A DNA stretch of 64,000 nt, from positions 1 through 64,000 of the forward strand of contig NW_027248293.1 of assembly GCF_041260155.1 (NCBI RefSeq), given 5' to 3'. Source of the DNA: Ptychodera flava. Lineage: Eukaryota; Hemichordata; Enteropneusta; Ptychoderidae. A program made the translations under genes and the position numbers. Positions 23,872-35,245 of the stretch are shown one piece after another; the stretch's first letter is position 1; each line of letters starts with the position of its first letter. The notes under the pieces were generated by a model. The model was not told the origin of the DNA. It did no database searches and saw only the letters and a program-made list of their open reading frames with translations.

Positions 23872-25970
23872 AACAATGCGCTCAGAACACAATTTTATGT
23901 TCACTGCCTTGGAGAAGTTTGGTTTGGGAAAAAACTTCGTAAAATGGATTAAAATAATCTATGCAAATTGTACCAGTTCAATAATTAATAATGGCTGGAT
24001 AACAACATCTTTTAAGTTACAAAGGGGAATCAGACAGGGATGTCCTCTTTCGGCCCTGCTATTTTTGATAGTTGCTGAAATTCTCGCACAAGCGATAAGA
24101 AATGAAGAAGATATTGGTTTTAAAGTTAATAAGACAAGCATTCAAATAACACAATTAGCAGACGATATGCAAGTATATGTTAGTAAAGAAAGGTCATTAA
24201 CAAGATTGTTAAATTTAATTGACGAATATGGAAAGTACTCGGGATTGAAATTAAATAGAGACAAGACTGAAGGATTAAAACTTGGAAAATGGAGGAAAAG
24301 AAATGATTTAGGTTTGATTCCATGGCCAGAGAAACCGATTAAAGCACTTGGGGTTTACTTTGGATATAAGAAAGATGAAGTGAAAAAATTAAATTGGGAT
24401 AACAAACTTGACAAAATTGAAACCTTACTAAATGGCTGGAAGAAAAGATTCTTGACAATATTTGGGAGGATTACAATCATAAAAAGTCTGGCAATGGCAA
24501 AAATATTATACTTGGCTTCAATGATCGACACCCCAGAAGACATAATAAAAAGGCTTAATTACATATTTACAGATTTTGTTTGGAACGGTAAAAAAGGGAA
24601 AATTAAAAAAGAAATTATTATTAATAAATATGAAAAGGGAGGTCTTAAAATGGTTGATGTCAAAACAATGATTAAAGCGCTCTTGTGTAGATGGGTTCAA
24701 AGATTAGCAAAATGTGGGAATGAATCTTGGAAAGCTGTTGCTGAGTATCACTTTAAAGACTTTGGTGGTACATCATTGGTTTTTTCATATAATCTTGATC
24801 TGAAAGGTCTCTGTTTTATAAAGAAAAGATTACCAGTTTTTTATGCCAACGTTTTAATGAGCTGGTATAATGTTGTCATGCAAGATGATACATTGAGAAA
24901 AACGCCAAATGACATAGGTGAACAGGTCATTTGGGGAAATCGCTTCATTACATGTAATAAGAGAGTCATGTTTTTCGTAGAATGGATTGAGTCAGGTTTT
25001 ATCTATGTGGCAGATCTATTCGAAAATGGTGTTTTTATCAAACAAAACAGTGTGTTAAGTAAATTGCATAGCAAGAAACAGTGGTTAATGCAATATATTA
25101 ATCTGAAAAATGCCATACCACGTGAATGGAGAAATATCATGTTGATGGCTAAGAATGCATTATTTGTTCGAAGAAAAAACAAAACAACACTGAGAAAAAA
25201 TTATCAAGGAAAATATAGAGATGTATACCAATTCACATGCAAAGATTTCTACTGGAATCTATTGGAAAAAAGTGCTGTCATTTCATATGCACCTACGATC
25301 TGGACCAACAGATTAGGAACTACATATAATTGGAAGCTTATTTGGACAATAAAAGTGAAAAACATGGTTGTAAAAAAAATATCCCAATTTAATTATTATC
25401 TGTTACATGACAAAATACCACACAAGTTAAATTTATGGAAATGGAAAAAAGTACAACACCCACAGTGTGAATTATGTCATGTCGTTGAAGACTGCCAGCA
25501 CTTTCTCTTTGATTGTAAGGCTGTAAATAATTTTTGGAACAAATTGATGGAAATATTGAATAGGAAGTATAGAACACAAATAAAGCTGATGTGGAAGCAT
25601 GTAATATATGGATATTTTTTAGATTGTGAACCGTTAGCAATATTCAATCTTGTTATAATGGTTTCAACCTTTTGTGTGTATAAAGAAAGAATTGTCAATC
25701 AAGGAAACATATGGAGATTTCTGAGAGAAGAGTTAACTTATATCAATATGATAAGGAAAATAAGGATCTTGAAGAACTGGTGAATTTTTTCTTGAGAGAT
25801 AATACAAGTAGTAGATGACAACAGAATATTTAAATAAGTGTTATAATGATATGTAATATGGAGAAAATTGAGTTTTTGAAAGGTAATTTATGTTGATGAT
25901 GTATTGATGATGAATAAAACTTTTATTTTAAAGAAAAAAAAAAACAAAAAAAAAAAACAATGCGCTCAGA
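23872..25970 (+). mobile_element. 5'-truncated L1-like LINE with 15-bp target duplication
   Basis: The insertion body is 23,887-25,955. The 15-bp direct repeat AACAATGCGCTCAGA lies at 23,872-23,886 and 25,956-25,970. The 3' end has AATAAA at 25,913-25,918 and then an A-rich tail. The perfect duplication, long open frame and clean tail mark it as recent. The 5' truncation removes the endonuclease and the N-terminal part of the reverse transcriptase. Confidence 0.93.
23876..25783 (+). CDS. L1/Tx1-like ORF2, C-terminal part of reverse transcriptase
   Basis: An uninterrupted 635-codon frame. Residues 51-62 contain GIRQGCPLSALLF of the reverse-transcriptase palm. The catalytic box reads LADD at residues 94-97, where YADD or FADD is usual. 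The thumb and connection follow, with FVWNGKKGKIKKE, and a C-terminal CELCHVVEDCQHFLFDC zinc-knuckle-like motif lies near residue 530. Reverse transcriptase motifs upstream of the palm and the APE endonuclease are missing. The first three codons (ATG CGC TCA) and the next GA lie in the duplicated target sequence, so the apparent start is host-derived and probably not used. The product would be inactive on its own. Confidence 0.9.
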   Translation: MRSEHNFMFTALEKFGLGKNFVKWIKIIYANCTSSIINNGWITTSFKLQRGIRQGCPLSALLFLIVAEILAQAIRNEEDIGFKVNKTSIQITQLADDMQVYVSKERSLTRLLNLIDEYGKYSGLKLNRDKTEGLKLGKWRKRNDLGLIPWPEKPIKALGVYFGYKKDEVKKLNWDNKLDKIETLLNGWKKRFLTIFGRITIIKSLAMAKILYLASMIDTPEDIIKRLNYIFTDFVWNGKKGKIKKEIIINKYEKGGLKMVDVKTMIKALLCRWVQRLAKCGNESWKAVAEYHFKDFGGTSLVFSYNLDLKGLCFIKKRLPVFYANVLMSWYNVVMQDDTLRKTPNDIGEQVIWGNRFITCNKRVMFFVEWIESGFIYVADLFENGVFIKQNSVLSKLHSKKQWLMQYINLKNAIPREWRNIMLMAKNALFVRRKNKTTLRKNYQGKYRDVYQFTCKDFYWNLLEKSAVISYAPTIWTNRLGTTYNWKLIWTIKVKNMVVKKISQFNYYLLHDKIPHKLNLWKWKKVQHPQCELCHVVEDCQHFLFDCKAVNNFWNKLMEILNRKYRTQIKLMWKHVIYGYFLDCEPLAIFNLVIMVSTFCVYKERIVNQGNIWRFLREELTYINMIRKIRILKNW

Positions 25971-26085
25971 CCAGCGGCAGAATATAAAAACCTAGTCCCT
26001 TCGAAAGACTGACAAAAACTAATAAAATTTCTTTATTTTTAATTACCTTTTACATAAATATACGGTCATGGGCACATGATAAATC

Positions 26086-26235
26086 GGTTATCCCCCGATA
26101 TCAGCGCTTGGTTGGGACGTATTGCCACTCATGAGGTGCGCGCCGCATCACACTCGTCTTCGACTCGTGTGATGCGGCTCGCACCCTAACTTGTGGCAAT
26201 ACGTCCCAACAAAGCGCTGATATCGTGGGATAACC
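26086..26235. mobile_element. 150-bp foldback MITE
   Basis: GGTTATCCCCCGATATCAGC at the left pairs with GCTGATATCGTGGGATAACC at the right. Pairing continues through TTGGGACGTATTGCCA and GCCGCATCACAC to a tip near 26,160. It ends 9 bp from the stop codon of the next (minus-strand) exon. Target duplication not clear. Confidence 0.8.
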
Positions 26236-26243
26236 TCATAGTA

Positions 26244-27608
26244 TCAGCTGGGGGGTGTAACAGTTAAAGTAGTTTCTGGCTGATTTGGCACGGCCAGAGA
26301 GGAGGGACAACCACTGTTTGCTGTTGATACACTATCTGTAGAGATCCTGGCAATAGCTGGCTCCTGAGGTAAGTATGTGGCAGATGGTACTGCAGGTACA
26401 CTTGTGTGTTGTTGATCAAGTGTTACTGCAGAGGAAGATAGAGTACTACAGTTATTGATGATCTAGTGATATCAGGTATTCTACCCGGTTCACTTGGTAA
26501 GTTTATGGAAATTTGTAATCCAGTGACCTGACTTTCCCTCATAACACCGGAGGAGGGAATACCTGTTGTTGGGATGTATTACCGGTATACTTCCCAGCTG
26601 GTTCGCTTCTTGAGTATATCATGCTGTGAGATGCAACTGTAGTTACAGGGGACTCAGTCATCTACCACCAGAATAAACAGGAATATTGGTTGCCCTTTGT
26701 AGATCAGAGACGCAAGCTTGACGCTGTGGTGAAAAGGTAGTATAGTAGTAGTAGTAGTAGTAGGTTGCCAAACAGGCAGCAAAGATTGTTGTTGACCCTG
26801 TACACTGCTGTAAGATGGACACAAAACACTAATAGCTGGTCCATGAGAAATTCTGACTGGTTCACGTTGTTTGTAAGCAGCAGCAGATGCAACATTTATA
26901 TTAGACTCCTGGGTATCCCTCACAACAGTAGCGGGGGGGGGGGGAGAAACCACTTTCATGAGGTACATTGGAAAACCTGGCTAGCTCATGTGGCTGGTAC
27001 ATGGCAGAATCTTGACTTGACATGGCTGTTGTTGTGTGGGTCGCTGTTGATGCAAGTTAAGATATCCTTGCCCCTTCTTGGATCATACTTGTATAACCAG
27101 CTGCAGGGGTAAGCGTTGGTGCCAATGGATAGGGATATGGTATGTATGAAAACCATGGATTTGGAGGAAAGGGTGGGAGGGCACATGGCTGAGTGAAACT
27201 GCCTTGAACAGCAGAGACTGACCTGATAGCTACATCAGATTTATTCATATTTCTCGGAGAAATGCTAGATGATTTGTGGAATAATGTTGGAATCTTCATC
27301 ATCCAGATTACACAAAGATCACCAACATTTTTTCTCGCTCTTTCCATTATTTTTGGGAAATCCACAGAATCATTGATGTTTGACGATGGTAGCTTTCCAT
27401 CTAAACCAACTTTCAACAAACGGATATCTCTTAGTAATTTTGCTCGTCCTTGAGGTCCAGCATACTTCTCTGGATACAATTTTTGAAGTCTTGGTCGAAG
27501 CGCGGCAGCAAACTGTGTTTGGTTTTTTTCCAGGAACATTTTCACATTACTTAATTCTGCTTCATACTCTTTTATTTTATCTTTTACTGCTTTCAGTTCT
27601 TTCTCTTT
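26244..27608 (-). CDS. 3' exon of unknown gene, coiled coil plus Ser/Thr/Pro/Gln-rich tail
   Basis: A minus-strand exon opens just after a good acceptor (TTTTTTTGCAG) at 27,608. It begins with a charged coiled coil (KEKELKAVKDKIKEYEAEL) and then a basic domain containing RPRLQKLYPEKYAGPQGRAK and LLRDIRLLKVGLDGKLPS. After that comes a long low-complexity part rich in Pro, Ser, Thr and Gln that can be followed to TGA at 26,244-26,246. The frame is interrupted by TAA near 27,050, by a C12 run near 26,933-26,944 that is one base out of register, and by a further shift near 26,550. I do not recognise the domain. The tail composition suggests a regulator, but that is inference. Upstream exons were not established. 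It may be a host gene with base errors or an early pseudogene. Confidence 0.5.
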
Positions 27609-27799
27609 CTGCAAAAAAATAAAAAAGATATTCAGTTCCACAAAATTATGTGAATGAAATACTTCGGTTTGACTGGGATTTTTATTTCATAAAAAAAAAC
27701 CGCATGTACTAGCAATAAAATAGTAAAATCTATAGTTTCGTCTTTTCTTGTTTCCATCGTTGGACCACCCGACGGTTTCATTTTGACAACAGGTAGATC

Positions 27800-28088
27800 T
27801 TAATTATCTTCGTACTCAAGGCGACATTTCCTCACGGCGGAATCAATGTCAGTTGCGTACTTGCCCGAAATGATGGCGATGTTCCATCCTGAACGTAAAT
27901 CTTCCCCTTTGAAGTTCCACCTCGGCATTTTAAACTTTCACTTACTAGCTATTTGAAATGATTTTTTTGGGAATGTCGATCAGTTGCCCATCTTCATCAT
28001 CTACCATAAGCCTTTGCGAATTCATGCGGCGTAAATACTCGACGTCCCTCGACACAACATTTGCAAAGTCATCGTAATTCATTCTCAT
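27800..28088 (-). other. two small minus-strand ORFs, possible 5' exons
   Basis: 27,945-28,088 encodes 47 residues beginning MRMNYDDFANVVSRDVEYLR, and 27,800-27,928 encodes 42 residues beginning MPRWNFKGEDLRSGWN. A GTAAGT donor-like sequence follows the first. Both lie just upstream of the exon at 26,244-27,608 and read protein-like, but no splice combination joined them in frame. They could be 5' exons of that gene or chance ORFs. Confidence 0.25.
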
Positions 28089-28711
28089 GAATTCATCCTC
28101 TCTCTTATGTACACGGGTGTTATCCTTTGTGCACCATAGTATTGGAAGTGAACATTAAACACAAATTCTGATGAAATTTTCATTTACAAACCAACAAAAG
28201 TTTGGAAAAACTCGAACACCGCGAAAGCATCGAGCGTTCAAGAGACAACTGCACATGCTCTCAGCGAAAATAAATGTGGTGCACGCGCGTTGTATGCCCC
28301 AGCAAGTTTTATTTGTTCGCGCCGACTTGTCTGGCGAGTCTGTAGCAAAATTGTTAATTACATCGTTGAGGGGGCGAACTCTCAGAGGAAGTTCCTTATC
28401 AACTCATGAAGTTTCAAAGGAAACACACTGATGAATTCATGAGATGTATAACATTCACATGAAGTTGGGCGTTCGATGATAGATAAAAAAGAGTGTAACC
28501 CTTCAAGTTAAAACCTACAGGAACAAAAGTGTGACATTATAAAATAAAATTTGACCAAAACTGTACAATTCTTTTCAGCTTTTATGTTAATGATATAACA
28601 GTAATTAAAGAAACCTGTTTTATTAATTTCAGATTTTGTTGTTGCATTGTGATTTGGCTAATCATATATTATCAAGTCACCCTTTTTCAAATCAGTGAGC
28701 AATTTGAAATG
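28089..28711. other. intergenic, no gene seen
   Basis: Possible upstream region of the minus-strand gene below. No promoter motif stands out. Confidence 0.35.
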
Positions 28712-30307
28712 CTATCTTTCATTTGTGTCTACCTCAAATTGCACTTCATATTGGATTTTTAGGGGGTCATCAACTATTTTGATTATGTGCATAACTTCCT
28801 CATCCAACCATTCTGATGATGTATCATCGCTGCTTTTACAGTTGTATTTGATTTTCTTATGAACTAATTTCTGTGGGTTTTCTTTGTAGATGGGAAGTTT
28901 AAGTTTCTCTTTTGATACCACTCTTTTTTGCCTAACTTCAAGAAGTTTGCTTTTTAATTTTATCTTTTCTTCTTCCACAGCAGCTTTTCTTTCGTCTACA
29001 GGTTTGTACGGCAATGTGGAGTCAACGGTGTTGTCTACAGCTGGATTAAATGATATAATTTTTTCAAGTTGTCAATGAGTGTTTCTGTGGAGTGCTTTTT
29101 TGACAGGTGACTGAGATGGAATAGCTCCTGGGGTGCTTTAGATTGCAGAACGTGTTTGTGAAAGTTTAGCTGGATTGTTGTAGCTTCTCTACGTTTACTG
29201 TCATCCAATTTTGAGGTTTCCTCCTCCACTTCGAGTACTGTGGTCCACACTCTACCTGTAAGTCTTACCAGCTCATTCGTGATGGTGACTTTCTTCGACT
29301 GTTTCTTCATCTCAGCATTTTCTTTCTTTTCTTGTTTCTTCAGTGTAGCCTCCATTCTCAGTTTTCTTATTTCTTCCTGCCTAGTTTTGAACTTTGTACT
29401 TACCTTTGAGGCTGCACTCCTTGCTTCTTTCAGCATCATTTCCTTTTCCTCACCTGTCTTAGATTTCATCCAGGCAACAGTTCGATTGTTCATCCTCATA
29501 GTAAGTGTTTCGTATGTAAGTGTGGTGGCTGCAGGCCCTGGCGTGAACAAGCATGTCGAGAATGGCAAAATCACGTTCGGACACTGTATTTGTAGTCGGA
29601 ACATTGGCTGTTTGCTGGATCAGTTGTTCGTCTGGCTGATAATATTTGCCTCCAGGCAGCTGGTCTTCTGCTTGCCTTTCTAGAACCAACAATAGACTGT
29701 AGCTCATCATTTCCAGTGCTTCCTGGGTAAGGGCTTCATTGTCATCATCCCCACTTTCAGAAAAGAGAGACTGATACAGGTCATCTTTGTGGACCAACTC
29801 ATCAATTGTGAGTGGGCTGGTATAGTGCATGGTGGTAACAGGCGGACCTGCTCCTGATTTTAAAGACTTTTTACCAGCTTTCAAGTGGCACTTTTTGATG
29901 AAAACTTCTCCGTGGATCTTTAAATACTCAGGGATCCTGTGAATGCTGACTGTTTGCACCGAGCACCTCCGTTAAAGCTGTACTCGTGGCTGTTTTTTCA
30001 CCAACTAGCATCTACAAAGAACAGCTCAGTTTTTGCTTGTGAACCATCCAATTCCTAAGGTCAATTCATATGCAAATATTAACTTCAGGAGTAACAGCTG
30101 TGTTCGCCAGATGTTGTATTGAGTAACATGGTATTCACAGTCTTGGTGTGTTTCTTTTTACTGCTTTACAACAACAAGATACACAGTGCTGACAAAGCTG
30201 CTGATCTTCCTCAGTTCAAGTTCTGTCATTTCAAGGTAAAGCTTGGTGCTCCTGTTTTGTATTATAGTAATCATGTGGCTACATACAGATCACTGCTTAT
30301 TGATGGT

Positions 30308-30331
30308 GATATACAGCCAAACCCTGGTCCT
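30308..30331 (+). other. 2A-like ribosome-skipping motif DIQPNPGP
   Basis: Residues 61-68 of the LINE frame read DIQPNPGP, preceded by RSLLIDG. The canonical form is D(V/I)ExNPGP, which lets the ribosome skip the Gly-Pro bond and release the upstream peptide. Here Gln replaces the usual Glu. The position just before the endonuclease matches 2A-bearing LINEs known from sea urchin and other invertebrates. Skipping would release a 67-residue hydrophobic leader. Confidence 0.75.
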
Positions 30332-33234
30332 GAGAGCAAATGTAATCTATCAGTATACTACCAGAATGCCAGGAGTATCAAGAACAAATTTATGGATATT
30401 CATAGTTTGGCTCCACATCTCTTGAAATTCGACATTATTGTTCTCACTGAAACATGGTTACATCACAATATTGAGAATCAAGAACTTTTTCCTGACCACA
30501 CTCTTTACCGTCGAGATCGTGTTGACAGGAAAGCAGGAGAAGTTCTCATTGCCGTTAAACCTTCGATTTCATCAAGCAGACGTCCTGATTTTGAAACAGA
30601 CTGTGAAGTTCTGCGGATTCTAATTCAGAAACGTGACACGAATGCACGTAGTCTTCACTATGAAGTTTCTATCGTCCTCAAATGATAACTGTTCATCATT
30701 TATCCAACTGGAAAATCGCTGTCTTCTGTTTACAATAACGATAAGGACATTATGCCGATGGGTGACTTTAATTTGCCATCTATTAACTGGTCGTTCCCTT
30801 CAGCACCTACTTCATCTAATAACATTGAGGTGTATTTCATTGACAGTATTCTAAATAATTTTTCTTTAAATCAACATGTTTCTGAACCAACAAGGGGTAA
30901 CAATATCCTTGACCTGGTTTTGTCTTCATTTGAGTGCATTCCAATTTATATTGGTGAGAACTTGCTTGATTCTGATCATTCTTCTCTTACATTGAGTATT
31001 CCCACGTATAACCATTCTACCATTGGCTTTCCGACACACCGTAAATTCTATAATTTCAAGAGGGCTAACTGGGATGACATCAAAGCCGACCTCCATGCCA
31101 TTCCATGGAGTTCTTTGTTGTCTGACTCTCTAAATAGCGCGTGTAATATATTCTATGACATTTGTTTTTCTGCTTTAAAAGATCATGTTCCTCTTATCCA
31201 TGCGAAAAAACCAGTTCCACCATGGTTGATGACGAGGTTTTCGACCTTTTGAAAACAAAGGAAGCATATTGGAGATCTTTAAAGAAAAATCCATCCTTGC
31301 ACAACCGTGAAAGGTATAATCAAATTAGGTCCTCCTTTAAAAAGAGGGTCAAAGACAACTATGCTCTTTACATTAACTCAATTGCAGATGATATACCAAC
31401 CAATCCTAAGCGTTTTTGGACATTGCTGCAGTCACGTAAGCGTATAAAAGGTTTTCCATCTGTTCTTACGTACAATAATGATTTAAAGGCGAGCTCTGAT
31501 TTTGAAAAGGCCAATTTGTTTTGTAAATTTTTCAATTCAGTTTTCAATAACAATATTGCTGCTGATATTCCCGATGTTGCTACTATAATTGACGACCAAT
31601 TTTCTATTGATATTGATGTCGATAGTGTCAGGAAAGAGTTGCTTTGCATTAGCACCAGCAAAGCTATAGGAAGTGATGGCATTCCCAATATGTTTTTGAG
31701 GGAATGTGCAAATGAACTTGCTATACCAATTACCATCTTATTCAATAGGTCTATTAAAGAGGGGATTTTTCCTGATATCTGGAAACGTGCAAACATTATC
31801 CCTATTTTCAAATTAGGAAGTCGTTCAAAAGTTGAAAATTACCGACCGATTCCATTTACCAAGTCTGTCTAAAATCTTTGAAAAGATAGTTCACAGACAA
31901 CTCTCACATCATGTTTCCAATTCCATATCTACTAATCAGCATGGCTTTGTTTCAGGTAGATCTTGTATCACTAATTTATCTATTCTTATGAAAGATCTCC
32001 TCTTAGCAGTTAACAGCAAATCACAATGTGATATCATTTTATACCGATTTTGCTAAAGTATTCGATAGTATAAATCATAAACTTTTACTTCATAAGTTGA
32101 CTTCTTTTGGTGTCCAGGGCACTTATCTGAAATGGTTTAATTCATATCTTGACAACAGGCTACATAGAGTGATTATAAAAAATGCTTTTTCTGAGTGGAC
32201 TCCCGTCCTTTCGGGCGTTCCTCAGGGTTCTCACCTTGGTCCACTTTTATTTATTCTTTTCATTAATGACATCTCTGATAATCTTGTGTCGGATTCGTTA
32301 CTTTTTGCAGATGACATGAAGATTTATCGTATCATTGATTCGGATAATGACTCTTTATTGCTGCAATCTGATATCGATAGAATTGTCAGCTGGTCCGACA
32401 CTTGGTTATTGAATCTTAATCCTACTAAATGTAAAGTTCTTACTGTTTCATTGAAAAGAAATGTTCATATTTTCCCTTACAAACTCGACACTCATGCATT
32501 GAGTAGAGTCAGTAGCATGAGAGATCTCGGTGTTATTATGACCAAGATTATATTTTTGTGACCATGTAAATAACATGATTCAAGGTGCTAGAAAAGCTCT
32601 CGGTTTTATTATGAGGAATAGCCATTGTATAAGCAGTGTGCACGTTTTAAAATTATTGTACTTTACCTTGGTAAGGTCTAAGCTTGAATATGCTTCTGTT
32701 ATTTGGAACAGTATTAGTAAACACCAGTCTGATAGAATTGAAAGAGTCCAGCATAAATTTTTAACATTTCTTCATAAAAGAATTACTGGTTTTTACAGTG
32801 ATGACATTGAATCGTTGTGCAATATTTATAATTTACAGTCATTAAAATCAAGGAGGACTATATTTGATTATATATTTTTATACAAATGCATAAATGCAAA
32901 GTTTTAATGTTAATGCTTTAGCTTCATTTTTTAGTATTCATGTACCAAGGTTTTCAACTCGGCGTACTACTTTGTTTCATGTGCCATTTGGTAGAGTTAA
33001 TTGTGTTCGTGACTCTCTTTTTAGTAGAATTCCGAGACAATTTAATTTGCTTTTAAACGAATACAATGACATTGATCCTTTTTCTGTAAATTTAAATGGT
33101 TTTGAAAATGTTTTAAAACATTATTTTTTCAGTATTTGTTAAAGTTTGTTCGTCTTGTCTTCTTGCTTTAACTCTGTATCTGTATTTTTACTAACAGTCT
33201 TCCATAAATGGCCTCGGCTGTGGAAGTCATTATT

Positions 33235-33257
33235 AATAAAATAAAATAAAATAAAAT
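33235..33257 (+). repeat. (AAAAT)n 3' tail of the LINE
   Basis: Four to five units of TAAAA follow GAAGTCATTATTAATAAAAT. This is the simple-repeat tail typical of CR1/L2-like LINEs and marks the 3' junction. Confidence 0.75.
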
Positions 33258-35245
33258 CATAATGGTTAAACAACCCCTTCTCCTTCTAGCATAGAACTTG
33301 CATCTTTGCAGCATCGCTCTAGCCCAAGTTTAAGCTGTAGTAGCTTGTGGTTCACATCAGGACGCTGCTAGCTGACTCTAAATCCTCCAGAGGGGGCCAG
33401 TGATGAGCTTGTCTATGATCCCAAGTGCTCGCACTCCAGCAATATAACTTTCTGAGATAGGTCCTCTTTTACAGCAAGAAGTAGCTGGTTCGGGTTTGGC
33501 CATTTCTCGAGGAAATCAAGTAGGTGTTCTTGGTGGTAATATAAAGCTGCACAATCATAATACAGAATATTGAACCTGTTGCGTCTGTAAGAAACTAGCC
33601 TCAACCTATTACACTTACCAACCAAATACGCCTGAAAATGAGAGGCTACACCAGCTTCTTCACTTCCATGTGGATGAACTGCCTTCACAGCTGTGCGAAC
33701 AAGTCTTGCTACTCCTGATTCACTGGTTGGTAGTGTATGGGATTTAACACTTGATTCACCTATGGCTATTTTTTCAAATACATTAGGATTTTTTCGCACT
33801 CGGTGGCAAAGTTGACAAGCAGATGCATCTTGCAAAAGAAGTTGCCCATTGATGAAAGTTGCGTCTTGGTGTTGTCAGACAATTCATTCCAGTTGTCATA
33901 TCACTTTTGGCAAACACTGACGGCGAAGTATTTCAAGCTGACGGTTGAAACAGGGATTAAAGGCCCCTTGATCTGACATCGTGTTCTTAATGCTTGATGT
34001 AAGTTGGGAAATTTTCAAATCTTTAATATTTTCATCTTGGCTGCTGACAGTACTGGCTAGAGCTATAGCTTGTGTGTAGGCATTCATCAGGTCAGCAGTA
34101 GAGCTTCCAGGCATCTCAGCAACACTTAAGGTCAGTGTCTTTCCTGACAAAGTTGAAACTTGGAAGCTCTGATAGTGTCTATGGTATTTTGAAGTCCCAT
34201 CACCATGGAGACAATTTCCGCGGATACTGCTCGGGTCAACTCCTTCCAACATTACTTGTGCGGCTTGTTTGTGGGCAAGAAATCCAGCTTCAACAAGTAT
34301 ACGAGATTTCAGAGCATTACTTGGCAACCTACCTACTTCTTTTTGTGCAAGATTTCTCAATACAGTTCGAATTACTTCATTCATTTTGTTCATGCTAACA
34401 TTTAGGGCCAATAATTCCATTATTGTTTCTCTTACTTCATTTGTATACTTACCTTCTTGGAATGTAATAATCTCATCATCTTCTAACAATGCTACCAGCT
34501 TCTCCAAGTCTGTGTTTTCTTTCTCAAGAGTTTTTACGTTTTCTTTCAACTCATTTATTTCTGTTTCAGTAACTGACTCTCTAGGTAATTCCTGCTCCAT
34601 AACCTTTTGAACTTTATGTTTAAGGTAATAGATATTTTTCAGAAGTTTTCTTCTCTCTTCTTTCATTTCAGTATGTTGTACCTGCATTTTATCAAGCTTA
34701 TTTCCCATTTCTGTCAAGTCACATGACTGCTAATCTATGGTTTTGTGCATTTCACCCATCTCTACTCCATTTTTTTTATGCATTTTCCTTTGGCCTCAAT
34801 GATTTCTTTTTGCTTCAGTATTGCTTGATCTCGTCTTCTTATTTTTTTTGTTAACGTTTCTTGTCGTCTGTTGGCGACAGCACTTGGTTTTTAGTTTAGA
34901 AACTTCTTCTGATAACTTATCTAGTCTGTCACTCTTCTTGTTCCTGTTTATCCTATTACTCGAAAATACAATCATATTGAACAAACCTAACACTCTAAAT
35001 TTCAAACTTATAGATCCCATCCGCGTCAATAGTAGTGTAGTTTCCGTCTTCAATGTGACCTTTATCGGGAATTACTTGATTTGAATCGGTATTTTCGGAG
35101 TAGACATCCTCAAATTCGGAAAGTTGAGCTGAGTTCCGGGAACTTGCTCGTCGGCAAAATATCATTTATCGGGAATTGCTCGATATGAATCTTTGTATTT
35201 TCTATACGGAAAGTTGAGGTGACTTCGGGAAGTTGCTCATCGGCA

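Larger units (their letters stand above)
30119..33257 (+). mobile_element. CR1-like LINE with N-terminal 2A-like motif, decayed
   Basis: A near full-length non-LTR element. ATG 30,128 opens a hydrophobic, signal-like N-terminus (MVFTVLVCFFLLLY). The 2A-like motif follows, then an APE endonuclease (VYYQNARSIKNK, LTETWL, later GDFNLP and DSDHSS), a linker, and a reverse transcriptase with KAIGSDGIPN, FYTDFAKVFDSINHKLL, SGVPQGSHLGPLLF and the catalytic FADD (near 32,310). A C-terminal domain ends at 33,142. Frame changes near 30,630, 30,740, 31,220, 31,850, 32,035, 32,555 and 32,890 make it inactive. The 3' end is an AAAAT-type microsatellite. It interrupts the minus-strand pseudogene. I saw no clear target duplication, which is common for CR1-like elements. 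Confidence 0.85.
28712..35245 (-). pseudogene. decayed, probably transposon-derived gene, split by a LINE
   Basis: Minus-strand coding can be followed from about 35,245 to the stop at 28,712. The order is an acidic N-terminal part (35,000-35,245), then a coiled coil (34,400-34,950). A central domain follows with LHGDGTSKYHRHYQSFQVST and SDQGAFNPCFNRQLEILR (33,900-34,250), then NFFCKMHLLVNFA (33,840), SYRRNRFNILYYD (33,560) and ALGIIDKLITGPLW (33,400). After the LINE it resumes with ERQAEDQLPGGKY, NTVSERDFAILD (29,600) and a highly charged C-terminal helix. I recognise this as a multi-copy invertebrate protein family with a D...D arrangement suggestive of an integrase fold, but cannot name it. 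At least six frameshifts of both signs and several stops show real decay. The plus-strand LINE sits between about 30,119 and 33,257. Confidence 0.65.

Noticed and set aside
33896-34610. Plus-strand ORFs opposite the pseudogene
   Set aside because: They are antisense shadows of the coiled-coil and central domain read on the minus strand.
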